Of a stretch of DNA of 64,000 nucleotides, positions 31,422 through 40,608 are shown piece by piece (the first letter of the stretch is position 1; every line of letters begins with the position of its first letter). Made by a program: the position numbers and the translations under genes. The notes beneath the pieces were generated by a model. The model saw nothing but the letters and a program-made list of their open reading frames with translations, ran no database searches and was not told the DNA's origin. The stretch comes from Symsagittifera roscoffensis (lineage: Eukaryota; Xenacoelomorpha; Acoela; Convolutidae), in assembly GCF_963678635.1 (NCBI RefSeq), contig NC_087064.1, positions 44,081,159 to 44,145,158 on the forward strand, given 5' to 3'.

Positions 31422-32507
31422 TCAGCTTGGAACTTGTCCGTCCAGCGACATCGTGTTAACGTCCTGCATCAGTTTCAACATCTTGCCTCCAGCTAACTCC
31501 CGGGCATCAAATAGATTCTTTAGATACACGTGTATCTCTTTAATTATTGCCGGCGCATGCTCGAACGCGTCCTCACCCAACGTGCACAGCCTCGGTGACA
31601 AATACAACCATACGTTGTTGTGCGGCTTCGTACGCAAAGCCATTGCCATGAGGTCCTCCTCCGCTGACGTCATGTTCTTTCTGATCATCCTTCCCTGCCC
31701 ATTCTCTGCATGATCCATCTGTCTGAACCAGAGATCATCAGCCACCTGTTGTACTAACAGATGATCGTCATCTACCCCTGGTCTTAACATCAGCAATCTG
31801 GCGAAGTTGGACAGCTCCAACCCCAGAACCTCATCTAGCACCAAGCGAGTTGTGCTACAATCTCTGAGCCCCTGTATGGCATTCGAAATGTCAGCCCAAA
31901 CGGCGGGAAGCTCAGATCGGGATGGGTAGTAATTGTCCGGGTCCACTACTCTGTTTGGGGCAGGAATTATCACATTGAACCTCCCCTCTGCTATTGTTGT
32001 GACCATTGTATATACAAATTGGAGGGGTTCTGGTAATGCAGCGTACCCTGGTGACAATACAAAGATCACCTTCACCACATTCATGGTGAAGCGTTGTCTT
32101 GCTGCTGCCTCTACCTCAGCCATCGCCGAGAGCAGTGTCATTATCGCCTCCCCTATAACCTCGTTACTCGGGATCGACCCATCCGTCAGACGTGACAATA
32201 AGCCCCTGCTTTGCAGATGATCATTTGAGCCTGCAACCACTATTACCTGCGGCTCCATACTGACCACCCTTCGCACACTTATCATCATGCCGATTGCTTG
32301 TCCCCAGTCCAATTTAGGTGCCGTCAAGAAAATCACATCGGGCCAAAAGAGAGAACGGGGCGTGTAGAGATAATCGGAGCCGGCCACAATCAGATACTTG
32401 GCAGCCTTCATGTCCAAGGGATCATAAGCTGCAAAAAGGCCATCGCCTATTGGGGCCTTCAGTTTCCCATATCTCTTATCGTCTCCAACCACTGTTGTCG
32501 TTCGGGG
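31422..32507 (-). CDS. Second SGNH-like region of the hydrolase protein
   Basis: In the same frame as the hydrolase ORF, separated from it by one TAA (32510-32508) where element C has a Tyr codon; it is therefore the C-terminal part of one protein of about 900 residues. From the Met at 32492 it reads YLIVAGSDYLYTPRSLFW, VIFLTAPKLDWGQ and PQVIVVAGSNDHL. The last resembles block III (G-x-N-D) of SGNH hydrolases at residues 88-91, and IVAGSD could be a degenerate block I. A final Asp-x-x-His was not found, so this may be an inactive second domain. It ends in TGA at 31424-31422 inside the overlap with the 1047-residue ORF. Confidence 0.6.
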   Translation of the reverse strand, partial: PRTTTVVGDDKRYGKLKAPIGDGLFAAYDPLDMKAAKYLIVAGSDYLYTPRSLFWPDVIFLTAPKLDWGQAIGMMISVRRVVSMEPQVIVVAGSNDHLQSRGLLSRLTDGSIPSNEVIGEAIMTLLSAMAEVEAAARQRFTMNVVKVIFVLSPGYAALPEPLQFVYTMVTTIAEGRFNVIIPAPNRVVDPDNYYPSRSELPAVWADISNAIQGLRDCSTTRLVLDEVLGLELSNFARLLMLRPGVDDDHLLVQQVADDLWFRQMDHAENGQGRMIRKNMTSAEEDLMAMALRTKPHNNVWLYLSPRLCTLGEDAFEHAPAIIKEIHVYLKNLFDARELAGGKMLKLMQDVNTMSLDGQVPS

Positions 32508-34247
32508 TTAGTCCCTCGAATACTCGCCAGGCGTCTGACCGGGTGGTTTAGCGAACTGCCTGTACATCTTGTGATGCTTGTTATTGGGCTTGTTCTCTGT
32601 CTGGGATTTGCCCTTGCGAGCAGGTGGTGTCCTTTCCCGGGTCCTATCTCGAACATCGGTGAGCGACCGGGTGTTCAAAGGTCCAAAGGTATTGTCATGA
32701 GGCAATCCATTCAAGTCCACATGTCGGAGTGAGGTCGAGGGGCTGAATTTCTCCTGCTCTGCTAACAGCCAATCCACTCCCGGTATCCGATAAAGTCGCG
32801 ATACTGTGGGACTTTCTCCGCCAGTCATTCTCATTGCGTCCTCCCGACACGTCAAGGTATTCATGTTCAACTTCGCCGACATGTCCGTCTTATACTGACC
32901 CCAATGACTAGGATCTGATCTATTCCAAAGCAGCCCGCTGCCTGATTCGATTCCCTCCGCTGGCACGGTACTTGTAGACGGTCCTGCTATCGAAGCAGGA
33001 TTTGTCGTGGCAGGCGGCTCGTTCCTCCTAGACGCGGTCTGGGAGTTATTCCTGTTGTTCTGTTCCACTGATCTCCCGAGTCGGCTTCCAATCGATTGCG
33101 GCCTGGGAGGAGGAGCAGTTCCTAGCCTGTCTCTCACGTTTGAGCTCGGAGCAACGGTTGCCGCTGCAACCGTCTCCGTTGCCAAGGGCCCTAGACGGTT
33201 GACGAGGGATTCGGGCACGGTTGCCCTTATTCTACTTCCTCCGGTCGAACTGGTCCGAGCCAGAGAACCGGTTGCCCTCGATTCTTGCTCCGCTTCCCTC
33301 AATTGCGTCTGAAACACATCATTAATCCAATGCCTCCCTCGTTGGGTATTGAAGTGTACTCCATCTCTAGTGAGCGCGATGTGATCAACCATTCGCAGCA
33401 TGTTTTCGAGATCCAGGAGTCGCAACTCGCCAGGGTTGTTTCTCACCAGACTGCGGGTCATTTCATTCCACCGCGTCACGTTGCCATTCATGAAATCTGC
33501 CACTATGGTGCCCACCAAAGGATTTGGTGGTATCGTGCACAAGATCACAAGCTTGGGTCTGTACTTTTCTTTCAATTCGTTCAAGAGACACACCAATAGG
33601 GGCTCCCACTTGCTCTCCGGAGTCACGGGGGCTCTCGAGACGTCATTGGTCCCCAGCACTATTATTAATGTATCCAGGTGATCCTCGCTCTGGAACTCCA
33701 TCATTTTGATGACCTGAGCCACTGAGGCTCCTCCAAAGGACAGAATGGTAGTCTGACCATTGACGAAGATCTCATTCAGATCTCTCACCAAACTGTCTCC
33801 AATGATCAAATGGCGACTCCCTGGGGGAATTACCTGGTCGTTCGTAGCGGGGTTCCAGCTCATGTCATTCAGGCAGGCTCGAGGATGCTCGGCTGGCACT
33901 TGCGTGAACTGATGACGTGCCATCAGATTCTTCCTAATGTCTACTACGCGAGACTTCTGAAAGACTCCACCAGGCGCTGACCTCGAGGACGCTATCGTGC
34001 GGGTTGCTCGCTCCGAGCTATTTGATGAATGATCACGACGTTGGGAAGGAACGATCCTAGCCAGTGTCCGTTCAGTGCCTCTGTTGATCTCATCCATTGT
34101 GGCTCTGGCCACTTGGTTAAATGATTCCTGGAATTGAGGAGCTAGATAGGTGTCGGAAGGGTCTGGTATCGTGAACCTTTGACTCGAAGCAGACGGTTGT
34201 GTCTGCTGAGGAGCCTCGGGCCCCTTGATGCACGTAAGTCCAGAGCC
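32508..34247 (-). CDS. SGNH (GDSL-type) hydrolase ORF
   Basis: The frame is open from 34247; counting from the GTG at 34112 there are 534 codons. All four SGNH blocks are present: HLIIGDSLVRDL (Ser107), LSFGGAS (Gly127/128), IVLGTNDVSR (Asn156) and TRDGVHFN (Asp250, His253). This predicts an esterase/lipase-like or deacetylase-like fold with a complete catalytic set; the substrate is unknown. The N-terminus is basic and Ser/Arg-rich. A long linker (about 280-400) is rich in Ser, Thr, Pro and Arg, followed by WGQYKTDMSAKLNMNTL and LYRIPGVDWLL, which are conserved in element C. It follows the coiled-coil ORF in a different frame. SGNH domains are known in ORF1 of some LINE elements; I do not know of one in this position of an LTR element. 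Confidence 0.75.
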   Translation of the reverse strand, partial: GSGLTCIKGPEAPQQTQPSASSQRFTIPDPSDTYLAPQFQESFNQVARATMDEINRGTERTLARIVPSQRRDHSSNSSERATRTIASSRSAPGGVFQKSRVVDIRKNLMARHQFTQVPAEHPRACLNDMSWNPATNDQVIPPGSRHLIIGDSLVRDLNEIFVNGQTTILSFGGASVAQVIKMMEFQSEDHLDTLIIVLGTNDVSRAPVTPESKWEPLLVCLLNELKEKYRPKLVILCTIPPNPLVGTIVADFMNGNVTRWNEMTRSLVRNNPGELRLLDLENMLRMVDHIALTRDGVHFNTQRGRHWINDVFQTQLREAEQESRATGSLARTSSTGGSRIRATVPESLVNRLGPLATETVAAATVAPSSNVRDRLGTAPPPRPQSIGSRLGRSVEQNNRNNSQTASRRNEPPATTNPASIAGPSTSTVPAEGIESGSGLLWNRSDPSHWGQYKTDMSAKLNMNTLTCREDAMRMTGGESPTVSRLYRIPGVDWLLAEQEKFSPSTSLRHVDLNGLPHDNTFGPLNTRSLTDVRDRTRERTPPARKGKSQTENKPNNKHHKMYRQFAKPPGQTPGEYSRD

Positions 34248-34342
34248 TCAGGTCCTCTCGATGCGCACAGCTCCTGCGCTGTTGTCCTGGTGCGCGTATC
34301 GCTGGATCCTTCCAAGGATTTCCTGCTCGCCAGAACTTCCGG

Positions 34343-35008
34343 TCACACTTGGCTCACCTTTGCCATATACAGCTCCTTCAGGTGCTTTATCTCATCCTCC
34401 TTGTAGGCCACCTGCAGATCTTCAAACTTCTTTTTCCATTCGTCCCTATCTCGAGCTATCGCCCTATACTCCTGAAGTTTGGCACACAGCTCGGTCTGAT
34501 CTCTCTCCTTTTTCTCCAGTGTCTCAATCGTCTCCGACGTCTGGATCTCTATCTCGCTCACTCTCACTCTCTTCGGGGGAGGAGCAGCTGTCGGAGAGTC
34601 GACCGAGTGTGACGGGCCTGGCCCATCGCGTTGTCTCTTCGCTCCAATGAGTGGCTGCGCAGGTTGGACTGGTAAGTGCATCTCACCTAGCCGGTGGTCC
34701 CTCTGCTCACCTAGTCTTGGCTCACGAGCCAGGTCGTGGCCAGACATTTCTCCACGCCTCCATCTCATCAATCGGTTTCGGCCTCTCTCGGCGGTCCCGG
34801 ACTCACCGAAGGCCAACATCAACACGACTTCCGTAGGGCGATTCCCTCGACCCTCTCGTCCTAGTGCATTAAGGAGCGCGACCACAAACATCGCCAACCC
34901 CGGGTCCTCTCGTGTGAAATCACAATCGATCAGCCGCTGATAGATCTCGTCTAGAGTCGCTCCTAGACTCGCTGAGAGGAATTCCATGAGTTCGTTCGTG
35001 TCACCCAT
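34343..35008 (-). CDS. Coiled-coil ORF at the head of the downstream block
   Basis: 221 codons from ATG at 35008 to TGA at 34345-34343. Residues 1-75 look helical (NELMEFLSASLGATLDEIYQRL, LAMFVVALLNALG). A basic stretch with RNRLMRWRRGE follows, then Pro-rich sequence with PPPKRVRV, which looks like a nuclear localisation signal, then a charged coiled coil (about 150-215, ETLEKKERDQTELCAKLQEY). The frame stays open for about 40 codons after the TGA and reaches the hydrolase ORF by a frame change near 34225, so it may once have been joined to the hydrolase. The ATG is the first after the splice-acceptor-like AG at 35098. Confidence 0.65.
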   Translation of the reverse strand: MGDTNELMEFLSASLGATLDEIYQRLIDCDFTREDPGLAMFVVALLNALGREGRGNRPTEVVLMLAFGESGTAERGRNRLMRWRRGEMSGHDLAREPRLGEQRDHRLGEMHLPVQPAQPLIGAKRQRDGPGPSHSVDSPTAAPPPKRVRVSEIEIQTSETIETLEKKERDQTELCAKLQEYRAIARDRDEWKKKFEDLQVAYKEDEIKHLKELYMAKVSQV

Positions 35009-35097
35009 TTCTTATCGTCTTGATTCTTCTTGTCGTGCCGTGTAATTTCTTCGTTTGATTCAATGAATTCAATAAACAATTTCTGATCAGTCAAGAT

Positions 35098-35112
35098 CTA
35101 AAAAAAACAATT
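35098..35112 (-). promoter_or_regulatory. Candidate 3' splice site before the downstream block (element A)
   Basis: On the minus strand TTGTTTTTTTTAG (AG at 35099-35098) is followed by ATCTTGACTGATCAG, 90 bases before the ATG at 35008. The counterpart in F is at 101-100 with a closely similar flank. This is consistent with a spliced subgenomic mRNA for the downstream genes. Confidence 0.5.
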
Positions 35113-35474
35113 TGCGACTTAAAACTATCATTTTTAGATTGAACATCAATCAACTCTTTAAAACTCTTCATTGGAATTCTCTTTTTCAATTCTGATTTAA
35201 AAATTCTAGCACCAGGGTGGATCGTCCACCTGTATCTGCGTCAGGGTAGCACAATTGAGTGCTGTCACCTCGATGACCTGGAGTACTCCAGGTCCTTTAT
35301 GACATAAAACATAAAACATATCATAATAATAACATAACACATAAACGTCACACACCTATACTATCACATAAAACATAATCCCTAATACTGTACCTAAAAC
35401 CTAACCTAACCTAAACTTGACTCTAATTCCTGTCGAATAACTTAATAAAAACCACTTATCGCCGAGCGCAATTC
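35113..35474 (-). other. Spacer between macro domain and downstream block (element A)
   Basis: Non-coding, AT-rich, with ACATAA-type runs and a short CCTAA run near 35397-35415. It contains a possible hairpin CTGGAGTACTCCAG at about 35279-35292. The equivalent in C (48334-48575) aligns only in its first part. Confidence 0.6.
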
Positions 35475-36170
35475 TTAGCATATGCTCAGATAGTATTTTT
35501 TATGTAAGTAAACTTCTATGTCAGTCTCTGAAAATATCACATGTACAAGTGCGTACAACTCTCTCGGATGTAGTTTCCCTCTATTAGGATCGTATACTGG
35601 CAACGAGAGAGAGGTCAATCCTCTATCAACCAAAAAAGTCGAGTCAAGGCCAATACCAAGCTCTTCGGATCTACGTGTTGCCTATCAGTGGCCTTGGTAA
35701 CCAGGAAACACAAATATTTCCCTGGTATCTGTGATGCAACAGGGGGCAACGCTATCATTCCTCCTACACCAGGCCTGCCTCTGTTTCCACAAAAACTCGA
35801 TATTCTTGTACTCTCTTTTAAAGTCAGCTGCTAGTGCTGTTTTGAAGCTTACATCCGCCGTTATCGCTATGGCACATGTACGTTCCGTAAGTATGAAATC
35901 GCTGTCCGTTATAACGATGTTGCTTGAATAATGGCTATCATTCCTCCTACACCAACGCTATCATTCCTCCTACACCAGGCCTCTGTTTCCACAAAAACTC
36001 GATATTCTTGTACTCTCTTTTAAAGTCAGCTGCTAGTGTTGTTTTGAAGATTACATCCGCCGTTATCGCTATGGCACATGTACGTTCCGTAAGTATGAAA
36101 TCGCTGTCCGTTATAACGATGTTGCTTGAATAATGGTTTGGTAAGTCAAATAAGATTCAAAAATTCGTCC
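35475..36170 (-). pseudogene. Macro domain at Pol C-terminus, element A (disrupted)
   Basis: It contains the same blocks as the F and C macro domains: the start SDFIL near 36110-36090, the AITAD strand, the Gly-Gly turn, and at the C-terminus the LPVYDPN strand and the HKKYYLSI end, closing with TAA at 35477-35475. Relative to C, a T is missing from a T run near 36155, which throws it out of the tail frame, and a direct duplication of about 200 bp repeats the first third. In this copy the domain cannot be made as one piece. Confidence 0.6.
35748..36136. repeat. Direct duplication of about 200 bp inside the macro domain of A
   Basis: 35748-35934 and 35954-36136 match almost perfectly (both from AACGCTATCATTCCTCCTAC to TTGCTTGAATAATGG). 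They differ by a 4-base insertion and a few substitutions. A third partial copy of the start lies between them. Confidence 0.9.
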
Positions 36171-36909
36171 GAATGGTGGTTTTTTAGCATTTTCGCCTTC
36201 CGTTTCCAGTTCTCCGGTTTCTCTTGCCGATTTCAATTTTTTTATTATGAGATTTTCGGTGTGGGTGAGTCCTACCCCCACTCCCCGGACAAAAATATCC
36301 ATCGACGTCCCCGTCGATCGCCCAAAGCCTAGGAGATCGAGGTTGGATTGTGGAACACGTAGAGGACCATCTGGGGCGACCCAGTTGGACTCGGTATTGT
36401 CATGACTGATGTATTTGACGCCGTCTCTATCGACGTCCTGAATCGTCAGGATCGTCTCTTTTGGATCTGTCGGCAGATCATGGAGCCATTCAAGCACGCG
36501 CAAGTTTGTTAATTCTTGCTCATGAGTCTGTTCCGCTTCTGGTTCGAACTCCACTTCTGGTTCTGATCGATCGTCGATCCAATCTTGATCCAAATCGTTC
36601 ACAAGGTCGATTTCTTCTAGCATCGCCACTTCGTCCAGTCCCACCAGCGAGTCTATGACATCACTCACTACTATCCTGTCTACAACGAAGTCCTCGCCGT
36701 ACGGATTGTACTTCTTCTGGTTTTTTCCTCTCTTGCTTTGGCGTGTTTCCATAGTGAGAGGAAAGTCAGGCTGTATTCCTATGTCAATTTCGGTCCTTTC
36801 GGTCCTCTTCGGCATAAGGTAGAGTTTCATCGTCCACCTCTACTCGCTCGGTCAACTCGAGATCCAGTGGTAGATCGCAATCGTCCACCACCTCATTCCC
36901 GTCGTACTT
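36171..36909 (-). CDS. Post-integrase tail of Pol, element A (frame broken)
   Basis: It directly follows the TAG at 36912-36910, which replaces an acidic residue codon of B, C and E. The first part remains in the integrase frame to about 36805, then the tail runs in the frame 36830-36111: PLTMETRQSKRGK, KYNPYGEDFVVDRIV, acidic EVEFEPEAEQTHEQE, LTNLRVLEWL, and FVRGVGVGLTHTENLI with the TTGTCCGGGGAG motif, then a Lys/Glu helix leading into the macro domain. No known domain; a linker is likely. Confidence 0.65.
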
Positions 36910-39900
36910 CTAGCGAGTACCCCTTTCATTCACTTCACAAGCAGGATCCACTATCAAATAGTCTCCCTCTTGCATGTCCGCTGGGATGCACCAATCCTCT
37001 GACGAGGCATTGTGTGGTTTGATATTCTCGTAATGAGCTGCTCTTCCAGTGCTCAATCGATAAAAACGACCTCCATGGTGCACCTCTGTTATCTGAAATG
37101 GACCACGCCATTTCTTTAATAATTTTTTGGTTCCTTTTGGTGGAACCACTTCCTGGAACACCCAGACGTAGTCGCCAACTGAGTAGGCTTTCGCATCAGC
37201 TGTCCTTCTGTCAAACCTCCTTTTTTGTCTCATTTGCGCCTGTTGCGTATTCCTCCTGCATAAGTCATTGAGATCCTGCTGTCTTCTAATAACATCCCGC
37301 ACGTACGTTTGAGGTGCTGTCCTCTTCCCCTCATATTCAGGGTAGAAAAACGTCAACGGGAGCGCTTTTTCATGACCCGTTAACATCATGTGCGGACTTA
37401 TTCCCGTGGTGGAATGCTCCGTGCTGTTGTAAGCACCCATCACTTGCGGCAGGTGCTTGTCCCAGTCATCCATGTAACGCGAGCAATATACTCTCAGCAT
37501 GGATACCAGTGTGCGATTTTGCCTCTCGACTAGGCCATTCGTTTGCGGGTGATAAGTGGTCGAGTGGGCCTGCGCTACCTGCGACCTTTTCATCAACTCC
37601 TTCGTGAGATCGCCCACGAATGCTTTGCCATTGTCCGATTGGAACGTGATGGGGCAGCCATGCCTCGCTATCCACACATTTATCAAATGATCGCATGTTT
37701 CTTCCGCCGATGCTGTCATGCAGGGTGCTGCCTCCGCATACTTCGTAAAATGGTCGATCATTACCAGCACCTGATTATAGCCCGTTGCTGTCATACAGAT
37801 TTTCTGATGATCAATTTGCACTACTTCGTTGAAACCTGACGACTCTATTGACTGTAGGGGGAACCTTATCTTCCTGGGATCCTTCGCCTGCTGACATGAC
37901 AAGCATGCTGCGATCCACTTCTCACAAGCCTTCTTCAATCCCGGCCATTCGAATCGTTTCTGTATCCTGTTATACACTTTGTCCACGCCTTGATGGCCCA
38001 TCTGATCATGTGAGCGAAAGAGCAATTCGGTCTGGTACAACTGTGGTAATACTATTGAATTGTATTTATAGAGGACCTTGTCTTCCTCTTTCCGTTTACA
38101 GGCTACGATTCCGTCCTTGTTCAGGTACAACAAGTCGTTTCGCTTCAGGTAGAATTGCTTCAGGATTTTGTAGCTGTCTTCTTCCAAATCTCCCTTGTCA
38201 GGTGCTCCATTCTCGATCCATCTCTTCAGACTGCTCGTCATTCTATCATTTCGTTGAGCCCTTAGGAGATCCGACAGCCTGTACCTGGCTTTCAAATACG
38301 TCTTTACCACGTTTATTTGCCCACTCATTATCTCCGGAGCATGAGCATCGTCCATCAACTTGACACACCATATCTTTTTCAAAGGCGTCGCTTCCTGCAC
38401 AGATGGTTCCAGATTGGTACGGACGACGGTACCATGTGGCAGCAATCTGGTTGGGCGTTTCGAAACTGCTATCAGCTCGAGCTCATCCGCGGCATTATCT
38501 ACCACAGTGCCCTCTTCATCTGAGGTGTATCTGTCCCTGTCTGGATCCTGATGTGTTTCTCGGTCCAGTCCACGCTGCTTCCAGTCTACCAATAAGGAGT
38601 GGATTGCGATCTCTGACATATCGGAATTGGAAGTTGTTTCAGACGTGTTGTCCCAGGACTGAGGTCCCGAGTCAACACTTGAGTCGACTGATTCTCCAAC
38701 ATCATATTCCAAGTTGTTTGAGATGTTTCTCGACTCCCCGGACAAAACTCTGTCCATCGGTCGCTTTGAACCCGACTCCCCGGACAAAATTCTGCCCCTA
38801 GGTGGTCTAGTCAACCTCTCCCCGGACAAGTCGTCCTGCACGAGCTCAACGGTGTCTGACTCCTCAGACGAGTCGTCCTTGACTGGCTCTAAGGTATCAG
38901 ACTCCCCGGACATTGTCTCGTCCACGGACGAACAATCTGGGCTCGGCTCGTATTCCTCTTTTGCATCCGTGAAGTGCACTCTCCTCGTGAAGCTAGATTT
39001 CGACCTGATTCTGACTTCCTCAGTAGTTTGGTTCTGATTCAGTGTTCCATATTCAGTGAACGAAGTTCTTAACAAGACCTCCTTCGGCATCGAGCTCACC
39101 AGCTGGTTGACAATCGACCTGCAATCCCGTTCAACGCCTCGGCTGCGAATGGACACTGGCCTCTTCTCTGTTCTCTCGGTGACAGTCAACCGCTGCATGG
39201 TCTCCATCCATTCACGATCATGCCTATCCACTTCCCTGTCCAACAAGTCACGGAGTTTTCCCATGACGTCCGGCGCCACGTTCACCGTCCTGTTCAATAG
39301 AGCCATGCTGTTTATACCCAGCCTGGTTAGTTCTTGCTGTACCAAGTTGGATCGGACTAGCAGATCCAACGGAACGGGCTCGCCTCTGGCTAAAAGCTTT
39401 ATCTCCGCGGCCGTCTCCACTGGAAGGTCAGGGTGACCAGGTATAGGATGTCTTGACTTGTCTAACCACCTAGTAAGTGGCAGCTTGTCGTAGGTTTCTT
39501 TATCCAGAAAGGAAAACCCGTCTTTGATCTCTGATTGGTTAGCCTGTTTCTCCTCGAGGCGCTCATAAAATTCTGTCTTTTTACTGAGGCTATCTGCGTT
39601 CTGGTGCTTGTCACGGGTACGGTGCTCTATGATCATGTGGTATCCATCCAGGCGCACGATCCAACGACCAATATAGCTTTGGTCCATCGAATAGGTCTTC
39701 AGCCAGGCAAGGGCACGGTTATCCACACGTAACTTGAAGGGAGCACTCCCCAAGTAGGCCCTGTATTTTTCCACGAAAGTGATCACCGCAAACATCTCCG
39801 CTTTTGGTGCGCCGTACTTCATTTCAGTATCACTCAGGACTTTACTCCCGTAGGCTATCGGACGAAGAACCGTTCTCCCGTTCCACTCCTGCTCCTGGTG

Positions 39901-40608
39901 AAGTATGCCCGATATCGCAACCACTGATGCATCTGTGTCCAGCACGAACATCCCCTTCTCTGTTGGCATGCCGAGGACCGGTGCCTCGCAAAGTTCACGT
40001 TTGATGTTTTCAAATGAAACTTGTGCCTCATCAGTCCAGGTGAACTTTTTGCCCTTGTTTCTCATCAACCTCTGCATGGGGTATATTTTGTCGGCGTATC
40101 CCTTGACGAACTCCCGATAATAGTTAGCAAACCAAATAAAGCTCATCAGTTGTGTATCTGTCTTGAGAGCCTTCCAGGTCAAAACCGCTTCGACCGCTTC
40201 GGGATCTGGTCTCACTCCATGTTTGTCAACCAGGCGGCCCAGATACTTTATGGAATCCCTGAGGATTTCACACTTAGAGGGTTTACATTTCAGACCTGCC
40301 TGCTTCATGCAAGAAAACACCTCCTCCAACCTCTCTATGTGGTCTTCTAAGGTTGGTGTTGCAATCACGACATCATCGACATAACACATGATGAGATTCC
40401 CGTATTTCTTAATGAAGCTCGTGAGTGCCTGGGCCATCAGTCGCTGGAATGTGGCCGTCGCATTGCACAATCCGAATGGCATCCTCTTCCACTGGAACAA
40501 TCCCAGCTCACACGCGAAGCCTGTTTTCTCTCGATCTTGCTTTCTAAGTGGCACTTGCCAGAATGCAGAGCCCAGATCCAACGTCGTGAAGAACTTCGCG
40601 TCCCCCAG
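36910..40608 (-). CDS. pol: Pol: RT (from palm), RNase H, spacer, integrase (element A)
   Basis: A 1223-codon frame (from Met at 40581) continuing the gag-pol frame after the TAG at 40611-40609. RT: AFWQVPL, MPFGLCNATATFQ, YVDD at 67-70. RNase H: DTDAS 215-219, AEMFAV with Glu262, VDNRAL with Asp287, QNADSLS with Asp330. An unusually long spacer of about 500 residues follows, with MSGES (557), LSGER (585), LSGES (599) and LSGES (613). Integrase: His858, His863, Cys893, Cys896; Asp924, Asp983, Glu1019 with 35 residues between the last two; GPFQITEVHHGGRFYRL at the C-terminus. All catalytic residues are present. No chromodomain seen. The domain order RT-RH-IN is Ty3/gypsy type. Confidence 0.9.
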   Translation of the reverse strand: MGDAKFFTTLDLGSAFWQVPLRKQDREKTGFACELGLFQWKRMPFGLCNATATFQRLMAQALTSFIKKYGNLIMCYVDDVVIATPTLEDHIERLEEVFSCMKQAGLKCKPSKCEILRDSIKYLGRLVDKHGVRPDPEAVEAVLTWKALKTDTQLMSFIWFANYYREFVKGYADKIYPMQRLMRNKGKKFTWTDEAQVSFENIKRELCEAPVLGMPTEKGMFVLDTDASVVAISGILHQEQEWNGRTVLRPIAYGSKVLSDTEMKYGAPKAEMFAVITFVEKYRAYLGSAPFKLRVDNRALAWLKTYSMDQSYIGRWIVRLDGYHMIIEHRTRDKHQNADSLSKKTEFYERLEEKQANQSEIKDGFSFLDKETYDKLPLTRWLDKSRHPIPGHPDLPVETAAEIKLLARGEPVPLDLLVRSNLVQQELTRLGINSMALLNRTVNVAPDVMGKLRDLLDREVDRHDREWMETMQRLTVTERTEKRPVSIRSRGVERDCRSIVNQLVSSMPKEVLLRTSFTEYGTLNQNQTTEEVRIRSKSSFTRRVHFTDAKEEYEPSPDCSSVDETMSGESDTLEPVKDDSSEESDTVELVQDDLSGERLTRPPRGRILSGESGSKRPMDRVLSGESRNISNNLEYDVGESVDSSVDSGPQSWDNTSETTSNSDMSEIAIHSLLVDWKQRGLDRETHQDPDRDRYTSDEEGTVVDNAADELELIAVSKRPTRLLPHGTVVRTNLEPSVQEATPLKKIWCVKLMDDAHAPEIMSGQINVVKTYLKARYRLSDLLRAQRNDRMTSSLKRWIENGAPDKGDLEEDSYKILKQFYLKRNDLLYLNKDGIVACKRKEEDKVLYKYNSIVLPQLYQTELLFRSHDQMGHQGVDKVYNRIQKRFEWPGLKKACEKWIAACLSCQQAKDPRKIRFPLQSIESSGFNEVVQIDHQKICMTATGYNQVLVMIDHFTKYAEAAPCMTASAEETCDHLINVWIARHGCPITFQSDNGKAFVGDLTKELMKRSQVAQAHSTTYHPQTNGLVERQNRTLVSMLRVYCSRYMDDWDKHLPQVMGAYNSTEHSTTGISPHMMLTGHEKALPLTFFYPEYEGKRTAPQTYVRDVIRRQQDLNDLCRRNTQQAQMRQKRRFDRRTADAKAYSVGDYVWVFQEVVPPKGTKKLLKKWRGPFQITEVHHGGRFYRLSTGRAAHYENIKPHNASSEDWCIPADMQEGDYLIVDPACEVNERGTR

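Noticed and set aside
32508-32510. Alternative genetic code reading TAA as Tyr (A at 32508, C at 50123)
   Set aside because: Other in-frame stops replace Ser, Cys, Glu, Gln, Trp and Lys codons in different copies, which is ordinary decay.
26110-34940. Many plus-strand ORFs of 60-160 codons opposite the downstream block
   Set aside because: They lie antisense to long, domain-bearing minus-strand frames, have no recognisable motifs and shift frame between copies; shadows.
35397-35415. Telomere-like CCTAA repeats
   Set aside because: Only three to four imperfect units inside the element spacer; no array.
36910-40608. Chromodomain at the integrase C-terminus
   Set aside because: After the GPF region the sequence is acidic and lacks the aromatic pattern of a chromodomain.
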